Origin: a virus
Strand: one strand, 5' to 3'
IMG/VR virus record: IMGVR_UViG_3300036823_000235
Span: 1-30,545 of that record
Length of the DNA stretch: 30,545 nucleotides
Each line of letters opens with the position of its first letter. Within the stretch, counting starts at the first letter, position 1. Of this stretch, positions 7,977-15,928 are shown in pieces. A program made the position numbers and the translations under genes. The notes under the pieces are model-generated. The model was given only the letters and a program-made list of their open reading frames with translations. It was not told the DNA's origin and made no database searches.

Positions 7977-9473
7977 ATGAAACGTCAAAGATTCTTCGCC
8001 ACCGCTGGCGAAAAACGCAAGTTCTACAACAACCGGCGTCACTTCGGCCGGACGTGTGACATCGGCCTCGCCGGCTTCGCATTGCTTCCTGCATTGCTGC
8101 CTGCAGCCCTCATCGCGATGGTCCTTTTTGCCGTCGCCTCATTCTTCATCGGAAGCCATGAAGTCCACCACGTTGCGCCAATCGCCTCCAGCGTGAAATA
8201 TCACCTACCAGCCCTCGGCATGGCCGTAAGCATCCGCAAGAGCATTGAGCTTAAAGACGACAAGCTCAAGCTGACAAACGATTACAGAATCATTCTGGAC
8301 AAAGTCTCAGCTGAGAAACGTAAATACACGCCTGACGAGACTGAAACTCTCAGAAAGATGGACGCGCGGTTCGATGAACTTGATGCAGAGATCGCGATGC
8401 ATGAAAAACAGGAAAAGCGGGAAGCTGATTCAGCCGGCCGCGATCCTCGCGCAACACGAAACCAGCCAGGCAATGACACGGCAAACCCTGGTGAGCCGCA
8501 GGGCGTTCGCGCCACTGAGCAGTATCGGCAGGTGTTTGCCAAGTACCTGCGCCAGGGCGACGCCGCTCTCGCATCTGCACCTCAGGAAATCCGCGCTGCA
8601 TTGCAGGCCGACAATGACGCAACCGGAGGCTACATAGTCGCTCCTGAGCAGGCGTCCGCCATGTTCATCCAGAAAGTGAATGATCTGGTTTTCATCCGCA
8701 ACCTCGCAACCAAAGAGACCGTCAAAACAGCGCAGTCGCTTGGCATTCCTACCTTGCAGGCAGATCCCGCAGATGCAGACTGGACCAGTGAACTGCAGAC
8801 CGGCACTGAAGATTCCACAATGTCCTTCGGCAAGCGCGAGCTGAATCCTCATCCGCTGGCCAAACAAATCACAATCTCCAATAAGCTGCTGCGTTTGGCG
8901 CCCAACGTGGAAAACAAAGTCATGGAGCGCCTGGCTTACAAGTTCTCAATCCCTGAAGAGAAGGCTTTTCTTCTGGGCTCAGGAGCTGAACAGCCGCTCG
9001 GGGTATTCACTCCCACCACGGACGGAATCTCCACCGCGCGTGATATTTCCACTGGCAGCACAACCGCCATCGTGGCCGACTCTCTGTTTGACGCCATGTA
9101 CTCGCTCAAAGCTCCATACCAGGCAAAAGCTGTGTGGGGATTCCATCGCGATGGCATTAAACAGATCCGGAAGCTGAAAGACACCACGAACCAGTACCTC
9201 TGGCAGCCTGCCATCAGCGCTGGCCAGCCCGATACGATCCTCGGCCGTCCTTTCTTCATGTCGGAGTACATCCCGAACACCTTCACCACTGGCCTCTATG
9301 TTGGCATCGTCGGCGATTTCAGCTTTTATGTGATCGCGGACGCGCTGGATATGTCAGTGCAGCGCCTGGTCGAGCTCTATGCCCTGAGCAACAAGACAGG
9401 ATTCATCGGCCGCAAGGAAACAGACGGCATGCCAGTCCTGGAAGAAGCGTTCTCTCGGATCAAGCTGGCTTAA
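7977..9473 (+). CDS. HK97-type major capsid protein with hydrophobic N-terminal extension
   Basis: From about residue 180 the product is a standard HK97-fold capsid protein (GGYIVAPEQASAMFI; LAKQITISNKLLRLAP; AFLLGSGAEQPLGVF; FMSEYIPNTF). Residues 83-150 are a charged coiled coil (SIRKSIELKDDKLKLTNDY onward) matching the delta/scaffold domain cut off by the protease. The unusual part is residues 1-82: a basic start, then a long hydrophobic stretch (about 29-59) resembling a membrane helix. The start at 7977 was chosen because AAAGGGA lies nearby upstream; an in-frame ATG at 7908 lacks such a site. An alternative start at 8220 (Met82) would give a normal capsid protein but has no ribosome site. 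Predicted 498 residues. Confidence 0.92.
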   Translation: MKRQRFFATAGEKRKFYNNRRHFGRTCDIGLAGFALLPALLPAALIAMVLFAVASFFIGSHEVHHVAPIASSVKYHLPALGMAVSIRKSIELKDDKLKLTNDYRIILDKVSAEKRKYTPDETETLRKMDARFDELDAEIAMHEKQEKREADSAGRDPRATRNQPGNDTANPGEPQGVRATEQYRQVFAKYLRQGDAALASAPQEIRAALQADNDATGGYIVAPEQASAMFIQKVNDLVFIRNLATKETVKTAQSLGIPTLQADPADADWTSELQTGTEDSTMSFGKRELNPHPLAKQITISNKLLRLAPNVENKVMERLAYKFSIPEEKAFLLGSGAEQPLGVFTPTTDGISTARDISTGSTTAIVADSLFDAMYSLKAPYQAKAVWGFHRDGIKQIRKLKDTTNQYLWQPAISAGQPDTILGRPFFMSEYIPNTFTTGLYVGIVGDFSFYVIADALDMSVQRLVELYALSNKTGFIGRKETDGMPVLEEAFSRIKLA

Positions 9474-9508
9474 TTCTCTCCACCTAAAAAAACATCTTCA
9501 GAGAAAAG

Positions 9509-9536
9509 GGTCGGGGCTTTCATAGCCCGGCCTTTG
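9509..9536 (+). terminator. GC-rich hairpin after the capsid gene, possible weak terminator
   Basis: GGTCGGGGCT (9509-9518) pairs with AGCCCGGCC (9524-9532) with one bulged G and a 5-base loop, then TTTGTT. It may partly end transcription or protect the 3' end of the abundant capsid mRNA. A small CTCG/CGAG hairpin (9539-9552) follows just before the next gene. Confidence 0.5.
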
Positions 9537-9560
9537 TTCTCGTGAAAGCGAGTAAAAGAA

Positions 9561-10001
9561 ATGAATCTCAGTACAGACACCAAGGTCACACGCGTTCTTG
9601 TCGCGACGGCCGTGGGCATCACCAACGTAAACGGATCGATCCTCGATATGGAAGGCTTTGAAGGGGTCGAGTTCATCATGCTGGGCGGCACCATCACCGA
9701 TGGATTGCTGTCCATAAAAGCCCAGGAAGGCGCCCAGGCCAACCTCTCAGACGCGGCTGACCTGCAGGGCACTCTAACTACACTCCAGAACACCGATGAC
9801 AACAAGGCTGCCGTGCTCGACGTGTTCCGTCCGGCCAAGCGCTACGTTCGGCCAGTGATTGTCCGCGGCGGCGCGACTGGAGCGGTAATTGATGGCGTCC
9901 TCGCCATTCAATACAGACCGCGTACCAAGCCGACAATCAATGACGCAACCACGGTCGGGTCCACGGAAACCTGGATTAGCCCACCTGAAGGAACTGCATA
10001 G
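9561..10001 (+). CDS. Probable head decoration/stabilisation-type protein, 146 aa
   Basis: Directly after the capsid gene and the same size as many phage decoration proteins. The sequence is rich in beta-forming residues and glycine (FEGVEFIMLGGTITDGL; YVRPVIVRGGATGAVIDGV) and ends with LAIQYRPRTKPTINDATT. This last segment recalls a recurrent uncharacterised phage structural family located after the capsid gene. No catalytic motif, signal peptide or membrane segment is seen. It probably coats or cements the head shell; the assignment rests on location and composition, not on a defined domain. Confidence 0.65.
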   Translation: MNLSTDTKVTRVLVATAVGITNVNGSILDMEGFEGVEFIMLGGTITDGLLSIKAQEGAQANLSDAADLQGTLTTLQNTDDNKAAVLDVFRPAKRYVRPVIVRGGATGAVIDGVLAIQYRPRTKPTINDATTVGSTETWISPPEGTA

Positions 10002-10021
10002 TCTCTCTCCTACTGCACTCC

Positions 10022-10055
10022 GCCGGGCAGTCTCCATTCTGCCCGGCATTTTTTA
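10022..10055 (+). terminator. Strong Rho-independent terminator ending the head operon
   Basis: GCCGGGCAG (10022-10030) pairs perfectly with CTGCCCGGC (10039-10047) around an 8-base loop and is followed by ATTTTTTAT. It separates the capsid/decoration genes from the connector genes, so expression of the tail side needs read-through or a new promoter. The connector gene starts only 6 bases after the T-run and has no visible ribosome site. Confidence 0.85.
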
Positions 10056-10060
10056 TCTCA

Positions 10061-10714
10061 ATGCGCTATCGACTCCAGACAAAAACCGGCCCAACCTCTG
10101 AGCCCGTGGCACTCGCAGACGTCAAGCTGCATCTGCATGAGACTGACACTGTTCAGGAATCGGTCATCTCTGGCATGATCCAGACTGCCAGGGAACAAGC
10201 CGAGGCTTTTACCTCCAGGGCTTTCCTTGCGCAAACGTTTGCAATGTACTTGGATGGGTTCCCGAACAACTGCAATCTTGACTACCGCGTAGGCAATCGC
10301 ATTTATCCAAATATTTGCGTCATGTTTTCAGAAGGCCAGGAGATCACGCTGCCCCGCGCCCCCGTTACAAGCGTTGATTCCATCAAATACCTTGACACCA
10401 CCGGCACGCTGCAAACCCTCGATCCCAGTCTTTACCTGGTGGACCCGCAAACTGACGATGATCCGGTCCGCATTCTACCGGCCTACGGAAAGACATGGCC
10501 GGCAACCAGGCCGCAGCCGAATGCCGTCATCATTCAGTTTGAGGCAGGATACGCCGACGCCGCGCACGTACCCGCAACCATCAAGCTGGCCATGAGCCAG
10601 GCGGTGGGAGACTGGTACAACAATCGCGATGCCGTGGTAGTCGATTCCCGTGTAGCCGTCCAGGAGCTGCCCAACGCAGCCAAGGCGCTGCTCTGGGACT
10701 ACAGGCTTTTTTAA
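10061..10714 (+). CDS. Head-tail connector protein (gp6-like/phiE125 gp8 family)
   Basis: The 217-residue product begins with 'PTSEPVALADVKLHLHETDT', then an alpha-helical QTAREQAEAFTSRAFL. A beta-rich centre with LPRAPVTSVDSIKYLDTTG and a C-terminal ATIKLAMSQAVGDWYNNRD helix follow. This order is the signature of the HK97 gp6-like connector/phiE125 gp8 family. The protein forms a ring below the portal and links it to head-closure proteins. Position right after the head module and before the head-closure protein agrees. The start ATG follows the terminator closely, so its translation initiation is unusual. Confidence 0.9.
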   Translation: MRYRLQTKTGPTSEPVALADVKLHLHETDTVQESVISGMIQTAREQAEAFTSRAFLAQTFAMYLDGFPNNCNLDYRVGNRIYPNICVMFSEGQEITLPRAPVTSVDSIKYLDTTGTLQTLDPSLYLVDPQTDDDPVRILPAYGKTWPATRPQPNAVIIQFEAGYADAAHVPATIKLAMSQAVGDWYNNRDAVVVDSRVAVQELPNAAKALLWDYRLF

Positions 10715-10715
10715 A

Positions 10716-11297
10716 ATGCAATCCGGAAAACTACGTTATCTGGTCGCGCTTGAGCAGAAGACCTCAGCTCGCGACAATTTTGGAGCTGACCAGGAGCTAT
10801 GGAATACCGTTGCCACCATCTATGCCGGCTTTGACACACTGAGCGGACAGGAACTCTTCGCCGCGCAAAAGATAAACGCAGACGTTACCCACAAAATCAC
10901 CCTTCGCTATCGCGCGGGCATCATTGCCGCCATGCGCATCAACTGGACTGACACAACCGAAGGCCGCAACCGCATCTTTGACATTATCGCGCCCATGGAC
11001 CCTGAACAGCGGCGTCAGATGCTGACCGTGCTGGCCATAGAAAGAAACATCCCAGGCGATGGAGTTGCGCCCGGACTGCTCACCGGGTTTCCCGTGGGCT
11101 ACAGCCGCAAGGCATTCAATGAAGCACCCGATGGCGCCAGAACAGTCTTTACTGTGTCTGGCATTCCTAACCCTGCAATCTTCCGCCTGGTGATCGAAGG
11201 GATGGAGCAAGACTCTTCGCAGTTCGTGCTTTCCGGCAACACCGTAACGCTGCCATTTGCGCCCCAGGCCGGCGACAAGATGGTCCCGTGGTTTTAA
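10716..11297 (+). CDS. Head-closure (head-tail joining) protein with extra C-terminal beta domain
   Basis: Residues 1-112 match the SPP1 gp16/Phage_H_T_join pattern: a basic LRYLVALEQKTSARDNFGAD start, then ELWNTVATIYAGFDTLSGQELFAAQKINADVTHKITLRYR, then RIFDIIAPMDPEQRRQMLTVLAIE. This ring protein closes the connector after packaging. Normal members end there; this one continues for about 75 residues (APDGARTVFTVSG..., LSGNTVTLPFAPQAGD) that resemble the small beta domain repeated in phage tail and fibre proteins. It begins one base after the connector stop codon. The fusion is likely real because the frame is continuous and the codon use does not change. Confidence 0.88.
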   Translation: MQSGKLRYLVALEQKTSARDNFGADQELWNTVATIYAGFDTLSGQELFAAQKINADVTHKITLRYRAGIIAAMRINWTDTTEGRNRIFDIIAPMDPEQRRQMLTVLAIERNIPGDGVAPGLLTGFPVGYSRKAFNEAPDGARTVFTVSGIPNPAIFRLVIEGMEQDSSQFVLSGNTVTLPFAPQAGDKMVPWF

Positions 11298-11314
11298 AAG
11301 AGACGGTTTTAAAC

Positions 11315-13309
11315 ATGAGATTCTGCAAACGTTTGCGCGGACTGCTCTCGCTGGCCATTCTTGCGTCTTGCGCCCTGCTCCACGCGCAGACCAAGCCGGA
11401 TATCGGCCGCTACACCGTGGGCGATCTCCCCACCTCGCGCCTGAACGCGCCTGGTATTGCCGGGCTCTGCCTTTTGACGGATGGCAACAGCCATGTCTCA
11501 ATAGCCGCATGCCCTGCAGGATCAGGCGGCAGCGGATCAGGGACCTTCCCGCAATCGCTCGCCAATGCGTCTCACAAATGGCTCAACAGCTATGACGCTA
11601 ACACCGGACTTTTCACTCAAACCCAGCCGGCGTCAACCGCACTCGCCGATTTCTCAGCCACCGCGCCAACCACAGCCGGCAAGATTCCCATCTTTGATCC
11701 CACGGCCCCCAACTCAGCCGGCGGCACCGGCGCTTACGTTCCCGGCGATCCGCTGGTGCAAGGCCTGTTTGCCGATGACTCAACCTCGGCAGAAAATCCC
11801 GTCGCTATCGGCGGCTATGACACTGCCGGAACGCCCGCCATCCACCGCGCAACCTTTATTAACGGAACGCCAGGCGGCACCGAGTATGGCATCATCACGC
11901 GCAACATTCCGTCCGGAACACAGCCGATCAGCGGGACCATAGCGGTATCCAATTTCCCGGCAACCCAACCCATCAGCGGATCTGTGTCAGTTTCAAACTT
12001 CCCGGCAACCCAACCCGTAAGCATCGCCAGCAGCGTCACCGTCGCGCAAGCCGCCGGCACAAACCTGCACACGGTGGTTGACTCCGCGCCCACCACGGCA
12101 ATAACGGCATCAGCTCTGCCTTTACCCACTGGCGCGTCCACTGCGGCGAAGCAGCCAGCACTCGGCACAGCCGGAACTCCTAGTCCGGATGTAATCACAG
12201 TCCAGGGCGCGGCCAGTGGAACTGCACTAAAGACAGACAGCAGCGCCACAACTCAGCCGGTATCTATAGCCAGCACCGTGCAGGTTTCGCTGGCAAATAC
12301 TGCAGCCAATGCGACGGCCGTAAAGACAGATGGCTCTGGTGTGACTCAGCCTGTAAGCGTTGCCTCATCTGTAACAGTTGCTCAAGCGACTGGAACAAAT
12401 CTGCATGTAGTAGTTGATTCAGCGCCGACCACGGCGATTACTGCTGTGGCTTTGCCTCTGGCCACCGGTGCGGCCACATCCGCCAATCAGTCCACAGTGA
12501 AAGCCGCTTCCACTGCTTCCGTGGCCACTGACACCAGCTCAGTGGTGCAGCTCTCGCCAAACCAACCTCAGTTGACGACTCCATTGAACGTTCAGGGCGC
12601 AACTGCCAATGTCGCGCCGCCCGCGCGCACTGAAGGAAACCAGGCTGCGCTCTCGGTTGATCTTCACGGCAACCTGCGCGTTTATGGGCATCCACCAGAC
12701 GTCCTCGGCTGTTACATGGTCAACGGCCGCACCGGCACTTATGCCGCACTGGCTGCCGGCTCTCCGCTTTATTCCTTCCGCTGGTCTTCATCCACCGCGC
12801 TTGCCGTGATCATGCGGGTCAAGGTCAGTGTCACCACCGTTACCGCTGCAACCGTTGCGGGCCAGGCTGAGCGCGAACTGATAGTGGCGAGGTCTTTTTC
12901 TGTATCTGACACGGGCGGCACGGCCGTTACTCTCACCGGCAATAACCAGAAGATGCGCACCAGCATGGCCACTTCTCTGGTGGGTGATATGCGCTTCGGC
13001 CAGCCTCTCACCGCGGGCACCCGCACGCTGGATTCTGCCCCAATTGCCAGTGCAGTCGCATGGCTGCCGCTTTTATTCACTGGCGTTGACATCGGATGCG
13101 GGGGAGCTGCCAACACCACAACCGCTAACTCCTGCATGGGCGGCATTGGGATGATTGAACTTCTCAACGCCACCAATGGACAGGATTATCCGCTGGTGCT
13201 GGCGCAGAACGAAGGATTCATTGTGCGCATCGGCAAAGACGCCCAGCCCACGACAGCCGTTCAGCAGACTTACGTAAACGTAAGCTGGTGCGAGGTCAGC
13301 GCTTTCTAA
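11315..13309 (+). CDS. Signal-peptide-bearing repeat-rich fibre-like protein, 664 aa
   Basis: The first 25 residues form a textbook Sec signal peptide: MRFCKRLRGL, a hydrophobic core LSLAILASCALL, and cleavage after HA before Gln25. The mature part has repeated beta units: VSNFPATQP twice, 15 residues apart; a 31-residue block at 12017-12109 recurs at 12353-12445. Such 'V.NFPATQPVSG' repeats are typical of phage neck or tail fibre proteins. The C-terminal third (residues about 470-664) looks globular, with several cysteines. The ATG at 11315 was chosen over an in-frame GTG at 11288 because it starts the signal peptide. It lies between connector and gp10-like genes, where a virion protein is expected, so the export signal is surprising. 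Confidence 0.75.
   Translation: MRFCKRLRGLLSLAILASCALLHAQTKPDIGRYTVGDLPTSRLNAPGIAGLCLLTDGNSHVSIAACPAGSGGSGSGTFPQSLANASHKWLNSYDANTGLFTQTQPASTALADFSATAPTTAGKIPIFDPTAPNSAGGTGAYVPGDPLVQGLFADDSTSAENPVAIGGYDTAGTPAIHRATFINGTPGGTEYGIITRNIPSGTQPISGTIAVSNFPATQPISGSVSVSNFPATQPVSIASSVTVAQAAGTNLHTVVDSAPTTAITASALPLPTGASTAAKQPALGTAGTPSPDVITVQGAASGTALKTDSSATTQPVSIASTVQVSLANTAANATAVKTDGSGVTQPVSVASSVTVAQATGTNLHVVVDSAPTTAITAVALPLATGAATSANQSTVKAASTASVATDTSSVVQLSPNQPQLTTPLNVQGATANVAPPARTEGNQAALSVDLHGNLRVYGHPPDVLGCYMVNGRTGTYAALAAGSPLYSFRWSSSTALAVIMRVKVSVTTVTAATVAGQAERELIVARSFSVSDTGGTAVTLTGNNQKMRTSMATSLVGDMRFGQPLTAGTRTLDSAPIASAVAWLPLLFTGVDIGCGGAANTTTANSCMGGIGMIELLNATNGQDYPLVLAQNEGFIVRIGKDAQPTTAVQQTYVNVSWCEVSAF
11953..12016 (+). 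repeat. 45-base period repeat encoding VSNFPATQP units
   Basis: The 18 bases TTCCCGGCAACCCAACCC occur at 11954-11971 and again at 11999-12016, exactly 45 bases apart in frame. This suggests recent tandem duplication inside the fibre-like gene. Confidence 0.75.
12017..12445 (+). repeat. Diverged 31-residue repeat pair within the fibre-like gene
   Basis: The blocks 12017-12109 and 12353-12445 encode 31-residue units identical at 28 positions (both contain SSVTVAQA, GTNLH and VVDSAPTTAITA). Their DNA differs at many third codon positions. The protein repeat has thus been kept while synonymous sites drifted. Confidence 0.8.
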
Positions 13310-13310
13310 A

Positions 13311-13871
13311 ATGGTCGACATCGATCTCACAACTTCCGGGCTTCCGGATCTGCAGGACAATCTCAAAGCTTTTGCCACCGAGATCCAGCAGAAGCTGCTT
13401 ACCAATTCGCTGGTAGCCGGCGCGCAGGAAGTTAAAGGCGAAATGCAGGCTCAGGCGCCGCGCTCTCACAATATTGGGCCACGGCAAAAATCTGACCAGC
13501 ACATTGCAGACGATATCGTTATCAAGATTGAAAAGAACCCCATCGATTCAGCGGCCGAGGTTTACGTTGGCCCAGGCAAAAGCGTCTCTTCCAAAGCCCG
13601 CTGGATTGAGCTGGGCGTTACGGCGCATGCCATCGTTACGCGCCTGACCAAACTAATGCGCAAACAGGGCGATACCGGAAAGAAAATCCTGGCCAGCTCC
13701 TCGCAGATATTCGGCACGCACGTTGAACATCCTGGGCTAAGCCCGCGGCCGTTCATGCGTCCGGCTCTGCAGGCGTCTGCACGGAAAGCAATTACGGCCA
13801 TGCGAGATTCCCTGGCAGCCGGCATTTCAGCCGCGGCCAAAAAGGCCAACCTGAAAAGCCGTTCCAAATGA
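13311..13871 (+). CDS. HK97 gp10-like tail-head joining protein
   Basis: The 186-residue product starts with a 'D..TSGLPDLQDNLKAFATEIQQKLL' helix and AQEVKGEMQAQAPR. It continues with AEVYVGPGKSVSSKARWIELGVTAHAI and ends with EHPGLSPRPFMRPALQASA. The 'W.E.G...H..' and 'P.RPFMRPAL' elements are the family hallmark of HK97 gp10 proteins. They act in head-tail connection or tail completion. Codon spacing is tight: it starts one base after the fibre-like gene and overlaps the next gene by ATGA. Confidence 0.9.
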   Translation: MVDIDLTTSGLPDLQDNLKAFATEIQQKLLTNSLVAGAQEVKGEMQAQAPRSHNIGPRQKSDQHIADDIVIKIEKNPIDSAAEVYVGPGKSVSSKARWIELGVTAHAIVTRLTKLMRKQGDTGKKILASSSQIFGTHVEHPGLSPRPFMRPALQASARKAITAMRDSLAAGISAAAKKANLKSRSK

Positions 13872-14098
13872 TCCAATGCCAACTCAGCTTCGATTGCTCT
13901 GGAATAAAGAGCCTGCTACCGCAGCTTGAATCTCAGCCGGCAAAATGCAGACAGATTCTTTCCATGCTGGAAGCGGGACGTTCAAAAGAACTGTTCGCAT
14001 GCGTGGTGGATGCAGATCAAAGCACTCCCCATCACGTCATCTTCAAGTTTGTTCCCACAGATTTACTCGCGCTGATGCTCGTCTCAGTCGACTGCTAA
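13868..14098 (+). CDS. Small hypothetical protein between gp10-like and tail terminator genes, 76 aa
   Basis: The start codon overlaps the previous stop (ATGA), and its stop is three bases before the next ATG, so it fits the operon perfectly. The 76 residues have no recognisable domain: a mixed helical centre (LPQLESQPAKCRQILSMLEA) followed by a hydrophobic end (FVPTDLLALMLVSVDC). No signal peptide. Overlapping frames are also open, so the gene is supported mainly by its exact fit between neighbours. Confidence 0.5.
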   Translation: MIQCQLSFDCSGIKSLLPQLESQPAKCRQILSMLEAGRSKELFACVVDADQSTPHHVIFKFVPTDLLALMLVSVDC

Positions 14099-14101
14099 CC
14101 C

Positions 14102-14551
14102 ATGCCAACTTTAGAAGAAGGTATTTTCGCGCTGATGAATGAGCGCGAGGAGAGCATCAATCTCACATTCTCCACCGGCCCATTCTTTGATGGCACTGCC
14201 TGCAGGATCTATCCCGGCACAGTTGACGAACTGGCGGTCCTGCCGGCTATGGGATATGCGCGCGTCGGGGGCAATCCCAGCGACATGACAATGTCAGGGC
14301 CTGATGGCGTGAAGGAAGCGCGGATCCAATTTACAGGCCTGGGCAAAACCTATGCGGATGCAGCCACGCTGATCGGCGCACTAACCGGCACGCCCGGATC
14401 CCGCGGACTCTTTGATGGATACCGCGGCACGTTGCCCAACGGCATTGTGGTCCAGCTCGCTGAGCTGGTGACTGAGCCAATCGATTCTTACGTCGACGAA
14501 GCCAAGCTGTTCACGCGCCACGTTGATGTGAAATTTACTTACGAAACCTAA
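14102..14551 (+). CDS. Tail terminator/completion protein (DUF3168-like)
   Basis: The product has the family order: an N-terminal LEEGIFALM helix, CRIYPGTVDELAVLPAMGYARVGG, then GVKEARIQFTGLGKTYADAATLIGAL. It ends with VDEAKLFTRHVDVKFTYE. These correspond to the DUF3168 'riyP...P.v.y', 'a.vqv...g.tyadA..l...' and final 'D..i.Y' strands. DUF3168 proteins cap the tail tube and connect it to the head. At 149 residues the length is normal, and it stands before the tail tube gene as expected. Confidence 0.82.
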   Translation: MPTLEEGIFALMNEREESINLTFSTGPFFDGTACRIYPGTVDELAVLPAMGYARVGGNPSDMTMSGPDGVKEARIQFTGLGKTYADAATLIGALTGTPGSRGLFDGYRGTLPNGIVVQLAELVTEPIDSYVDEAKLFTRHVDVKFTYET

Positions 14552-14568
14552 ACAAGGAGTTAGAAGCA

Positions 14569-14997
14569 ATGAACACTAGAAAGAAGATCTTCGCTGCAGT
14601 CGTTCTCACCATGGTCCTGTCGATCGCCGCCTGGGCCACGCGTGTATCCATTACCCCGCAGACGCCCAAAGGCCCTTACCCCGGCACGGTGAATGCCGGC
14701 GACCTGGCATTGACCTTTACGGCAGCTGATGCCACCAACTTCAATCAGTTTGCCGCGGTCGGCAATGAAATTCTGATTGTGCAAAATACTGACGCGGCCA
14801 GCCAGACCGTCACCTTCACCAGCCGCGCGGACAATTTCGGCCGCAGCGGAGATGTTGGCCCTTACACGCTCACCACCGGAACCTTTGCTGTCTTTAATTT
14901 CCGCAATGCCAATCAAGGCTGGATCCAGGCGGACGGCAATGTTTACTTCCAGGCCAGCACCACCACTGTGAAGTTCGCAGTGCTCCGCGTTCAGTAG
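14569..14997 (+). CDS. Small beta protein of phage type with Sec signal peptide, 142 aa
   Basis: MNTRKKIFAAVVLTMVLSIA with cleavage probably after AWA (residue 23) is a classic signal peptide. The mature part (AGDLALTFTAADATNFNQF; VGNEILIVQNTDAASQTVTF; ADNFGRSGDVGPYTL; GWIQADGNVYFQAS) matches a recurrent small phage structural family of the tail region, which normally lacks a signal peptide. A strong AAGGAG site lies 11 bases upstream. It is flanked by the tail terminator and tube genes. Export of a virion-like protein is unexpected and is discussed as a finding. Confidence 0.7.
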   Translation: MNTRKKIFAAVVLTMVLSIAAWATRVSITPQTPKGPYPGTVNAGDLALTFTAADATNFNQFAAVGNEILIVQNTDAASQTVTFTSRADNFGRSGDVGPYTLTTGTFAVFNFRNANQGWIQADGNVYFQASTTTVKFAVLRVQ

Positions 14998-15058
14998 TTT
15001 CATTTTTTCGCGCTTCACTCAAAAACAATTCAACATCTCTTAGCAAAGGAACACTCTC

Positions 15059-15487
15059 ATGAGCGGTACACAATCAACAATCGGAATAGGCACACAGGTA
15101 CAGCGCGGCGATGGCCTGTCTCCAGAAGGTTTCAACGCCATCGGAGAAATTTTGGATATTGGCGGACCTGCGCTTTCTCTCGATACTCCTGACGCCACCA
15201 ATATGGGATCCACGAATTTCCGCGAGGAAGTAATCGCTGGAATCGTAAAGACCGGAACAGTCGATTTCGACGTGCAATATGTGCGCGGCAACGTGCAACA
15301 TGTCGGCTTGACCAACGATCTCAAGACACGCATCTTGCGCAACTTTAAGATCGTCTTCCCTGACGATCCGACCAACCCAGTCACATTTGCCGCCTTCGTT
15401 ACCAAGGCACAGCCTAAGACGCCAGTTACCGGTAAGCGCACCATGTCCTTCTCGCTCAAGCTGTCTGGCGACTTCACCGGTCTCTAA
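15059..15487 (+). CDS. Major tail tube protein
   Basis: The 142-residue product starts TIGIGTQVQRGDG and has a long beta-rich core: GEILDIGGPALSLDTPDATNM, FREEVIAGIVKTGTVDFDVQY, and KRTMSFSLKLSGDFTGL at the end. The 'i.gp.....d.Td' and final 'G..sf..kltG.' elements are typical of siphovirus tail tube proteins, which stack as hexamers into the tube. AAAGGA precedes the ATG. Placement before the assembly chaperone and tape measure genes supports the call. Confidence 0.85.
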   Translation: MSGTQSTIGIGTQVQRGDGLSPEGFNAIGEILDIGGPALSLDTPDATNMGSTNFREEVIAGIVKTGTVDFDVQYVRGNVQHVGLTNDLKTRILRNFKIVFPDDPTNPVTFAAFVTKAQPKTPVTGKRTMSFSLKLSGDFTGL

Positions 15488-15527
15488 AAAGAGACACCCT
15501 CTAAATATCACGCTTTAAGGAAAATCC

Positions 15528-15923
15528 ATGTCTGCAACCCATCCCATTATGCCGTCCGTCCCCATTGAGCTGGACGGCCGTAATTTCAATCTGATCTTTG
15601 ACTTCAACGCTCAGTGCGCTTTTGAGGAAGTAACCGGCACAACCGTCCTCAGCCTGTTTGATAAGCGCGGCCGGCTGACCATTTCTTCTCGTTTTACCCG
15701 CGCTCTCTTGTGGTCTCAATTTCTCTTTGAGGATGAACAGGTCAGCTTTGATGAGTTCGGGCGGATCGTGCAGCAGCCGGAACTTAACATGCAGGCAGTG
15801 GGCAGGATGATCACGCATAAGACGCTGCAGCTGGTGAACAGCAAAACCAGGGAAGCGCTGCTGCTGTTTTTCAAGCCTGATAAAAAGTCTGAGGAAGATT
15901 CCAAAAACCCTCCCAGCCGCTGA
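15528..15923 (+). CDS. Tail assembly chaperone (gpG-like)
   Basis: The 131-residue product carries IELDGRNFNLIFDFNAQCAFEEVTGTTVLSLF, then a helical region with VSFDEFGRIVQQPELNMQAVGRMI, and a charged tail (KPDKKSEEDSKNPPSR). This is the pattern of the gpG-type chaperone found before the tape measure gene, which keeps the tape measure protein soluble and recruits tube subunits. AAGGAAA precedes the ATG. The next reading frame is one base back (-1), and a run AAAAAC lies just before the stop, so a longer G-T fusion product is probable. Confidence 0.82.
   Translation: MSATHPIMPSVPIELDGRNFNLIFDFNAQCAFEEVTGTTVLSLFDKRGRLTISSRFTRALLWSQFLFEDEQVSFDEFGRIVQQPELNMQAVGRMITHKTLQLVNSKTREALLLFFKPDKKSEEDSKNPPSR
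15903..15908 (+). other. Candidate -1 frameshift site (AAAAAC) in the tail chaperone
   Basis: In the chaperone frame the codons here read TCC AAA AAC CCT. Slipping back one base at AAA AAC gives CAA AAA CCC TCC CAG and enters the next open frame, which has no stop from 15893 to 16219. The six bases lie within the only window (15893-15920) where a shift would work. It is not a perfect XXXYYYZ heptamer, since the base before AAA is C. Confidence 0.5.
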
Positions 15924-15928
15924 CCCTG

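Noticed and set aside
11953-12445. Repeats in the fibre-like gene as a possible CRISPR or minisatellite array
   Set aside because: Repeats are in frame, few, unequally spaced and protein-conserved; no spacer pattern and no cas genes.
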